This document shows, in pieces, positions 63,641-64,000 of a stretch of 64,000 nucleotides of DNA. Position 1 is the stretch's first letter; each line of letters begins with the position of its first letter. Origin of the DNA: Pseudomonas laurylsulfatiphila (GTDB lineage Bacteria > Pseudomonadota > Gammaproteobacteria > Pseudomonadales > Pseudomonadaceae). The position numbers were made by a program, and so were the translations under genes. Under the pieces are notes generated by a model. That model had not been told where the DNA came from and did not search any database. It saw only the letters and a list, made by a program, of their open reading frames with translations. The stretch covers positions 1-64,000 of the forward strand of contig NZ_NIRS01000005.1 of NCBI RefSeq assembly GCF_002934665.1, read 5' to 3'.

Positions 63641-64000
63641 TTACACGGCCCGCAGTCGCTCCAGCATCGGCCCGGTGAACACCACCTCATACGTATCCGC
63701 CGCCCGCCCCCATTGCTCTACAAGAACCATCCCGTCCACCAGCGCCCCAGCCAATTCGGCAATTGTCTCGGCCTGGTCCTCGATGATTTTTTGCGTCCGG
63801 CCCCACACCCGATCATTCATCGCTTTAAGCTGCGCCGTTATGCGCTCGCTCGACGCCGGATCGGTATCGGGGTAGACGATGTTGCGCAGCAGATGCTGAA
63901 GCTCCCTGATTTTTGCGTAGTCCTGCTCCGCCCCCTGCTCGCCTTTGAGGATGGCGGTGGCTTTGGGTTTATCGACGCGTTTTGCGGCTGAAGGTTTTGA
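63641..64000 (-). CDS. Partial gene at right edge, unidentified protein
   Basis: An open frame with 119 codons and a TAA stop at 63641-63643 continues off the right edge without an in-window start. The C-terminal part reads SAAKRVDKPKATAILKG at the start of what is visible, then a charged helical stretch and MVLVEQWGRAADTYEVVFTG before the stop. I do not recognise it. It converges on the DUF3077 gene. Confidence 0.7.
   Translation of the reverse strand, partial: SKPSAAKRVDKPKATAILKGEQGAEQDYAKIRELQHLLRNIVYPDTDPASSERITAQLKAMNDRVWGRTQKIIEDQAETIAELAGALVDGMVLVEQWGRAADTYEVVFTGPMLERLRAV

Overview
The window looks like chromosome from a fluorescent Pseudomonas (P. fluorescens group). GC is high, nearly every gene has a close Pseudomonas counterpart (vfr, amgK/murU, agtABCD-agtRS, estA, rmcA, DUF3077), and the intergenic gaps carry REP/REPIN palindromes typical of that group. 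From memory, the gene order follows the P. aeruginosa PAO1 block PA0575 (rmcA) to PA0668 (tyrS) in inverted orientation. Product names come from reading translations and motifs; no database search was run.

Layout. 1-341: three tandem minus-strand promoters of an rRNA operon whose body lies off the left edge. 342-10641: tyrS, an M23 peptidoglycan peptidase with anmK, erpA, argC, hemJ, a nitronate monooxygenase, a DUF805 protein, an SDR, a HIT protein and coq7. 10683-11836: an IS110-family element inserted in a REP sequence, with a recognisable bridge RNA in its left end. 11862-17578: speD, an OsmC protein, vfr, a lipoate-ligase-like protein and trpGDC. 17987-19897: the autotransporter esterase estA, in the trpG-trpE interval that carries the R/F pyocins in P. 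aeruginosa. 20068-23108: rpe-gph-trpE. 23224-32550: an iron-dependent alcohol dehydrogenase, then agtABCD (GABA/5-aminovalerate uptake) and its two-component system agtRS. 32624-36206: a DUF3530 protein, a DjlA-like J protein, murU and amgK. 36337-43985: lptD-surA-pdxA-rsmA-apaG-apaH-glpE. 44283-49241: the stress cluster prkA-yeaH-spoVR. 49305-53173: cca, folK-folB, plsY, tsaD. 53373-57951: the macromolecular synthesis operon rpsU-dnaG-rpoD. 58075-61913: rmcA and a tRNA with CAU anticodon. 61987-64000: accessory DNA with a HigBA-type toxin-antitoxin pair, a structured leader in front of a DUF3077 gene, and the C-terminal end of an unidentified minus-strand gene.

How the genes fit together. 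Most are core housekeeping genes: translation, replication and transcription initiation, outer-membrane biogenesis, folate, tryptophan, arginine, haem and ubiquinone synthesis. AnmK, AmgK and MurU are three enzymes of the Pseudomonas MurNAc salvage route that feeds UDP-MurNAc; the M23 peptidase beside anmK acts on the same polymer. AgtRS sits next to the transporter it is expected to control.

The strongest unusual signal is the IS110 element. Its 5' non-coding end folds into two internal-loop hairpins whose loop strands match, respectively, the REP target it sits in and its own two ends, around a shared CT core. The second is the leader upstream of the DUF3077 gene, which has a 12-bp closing stem and a competing downstream copy of its 5' arm.
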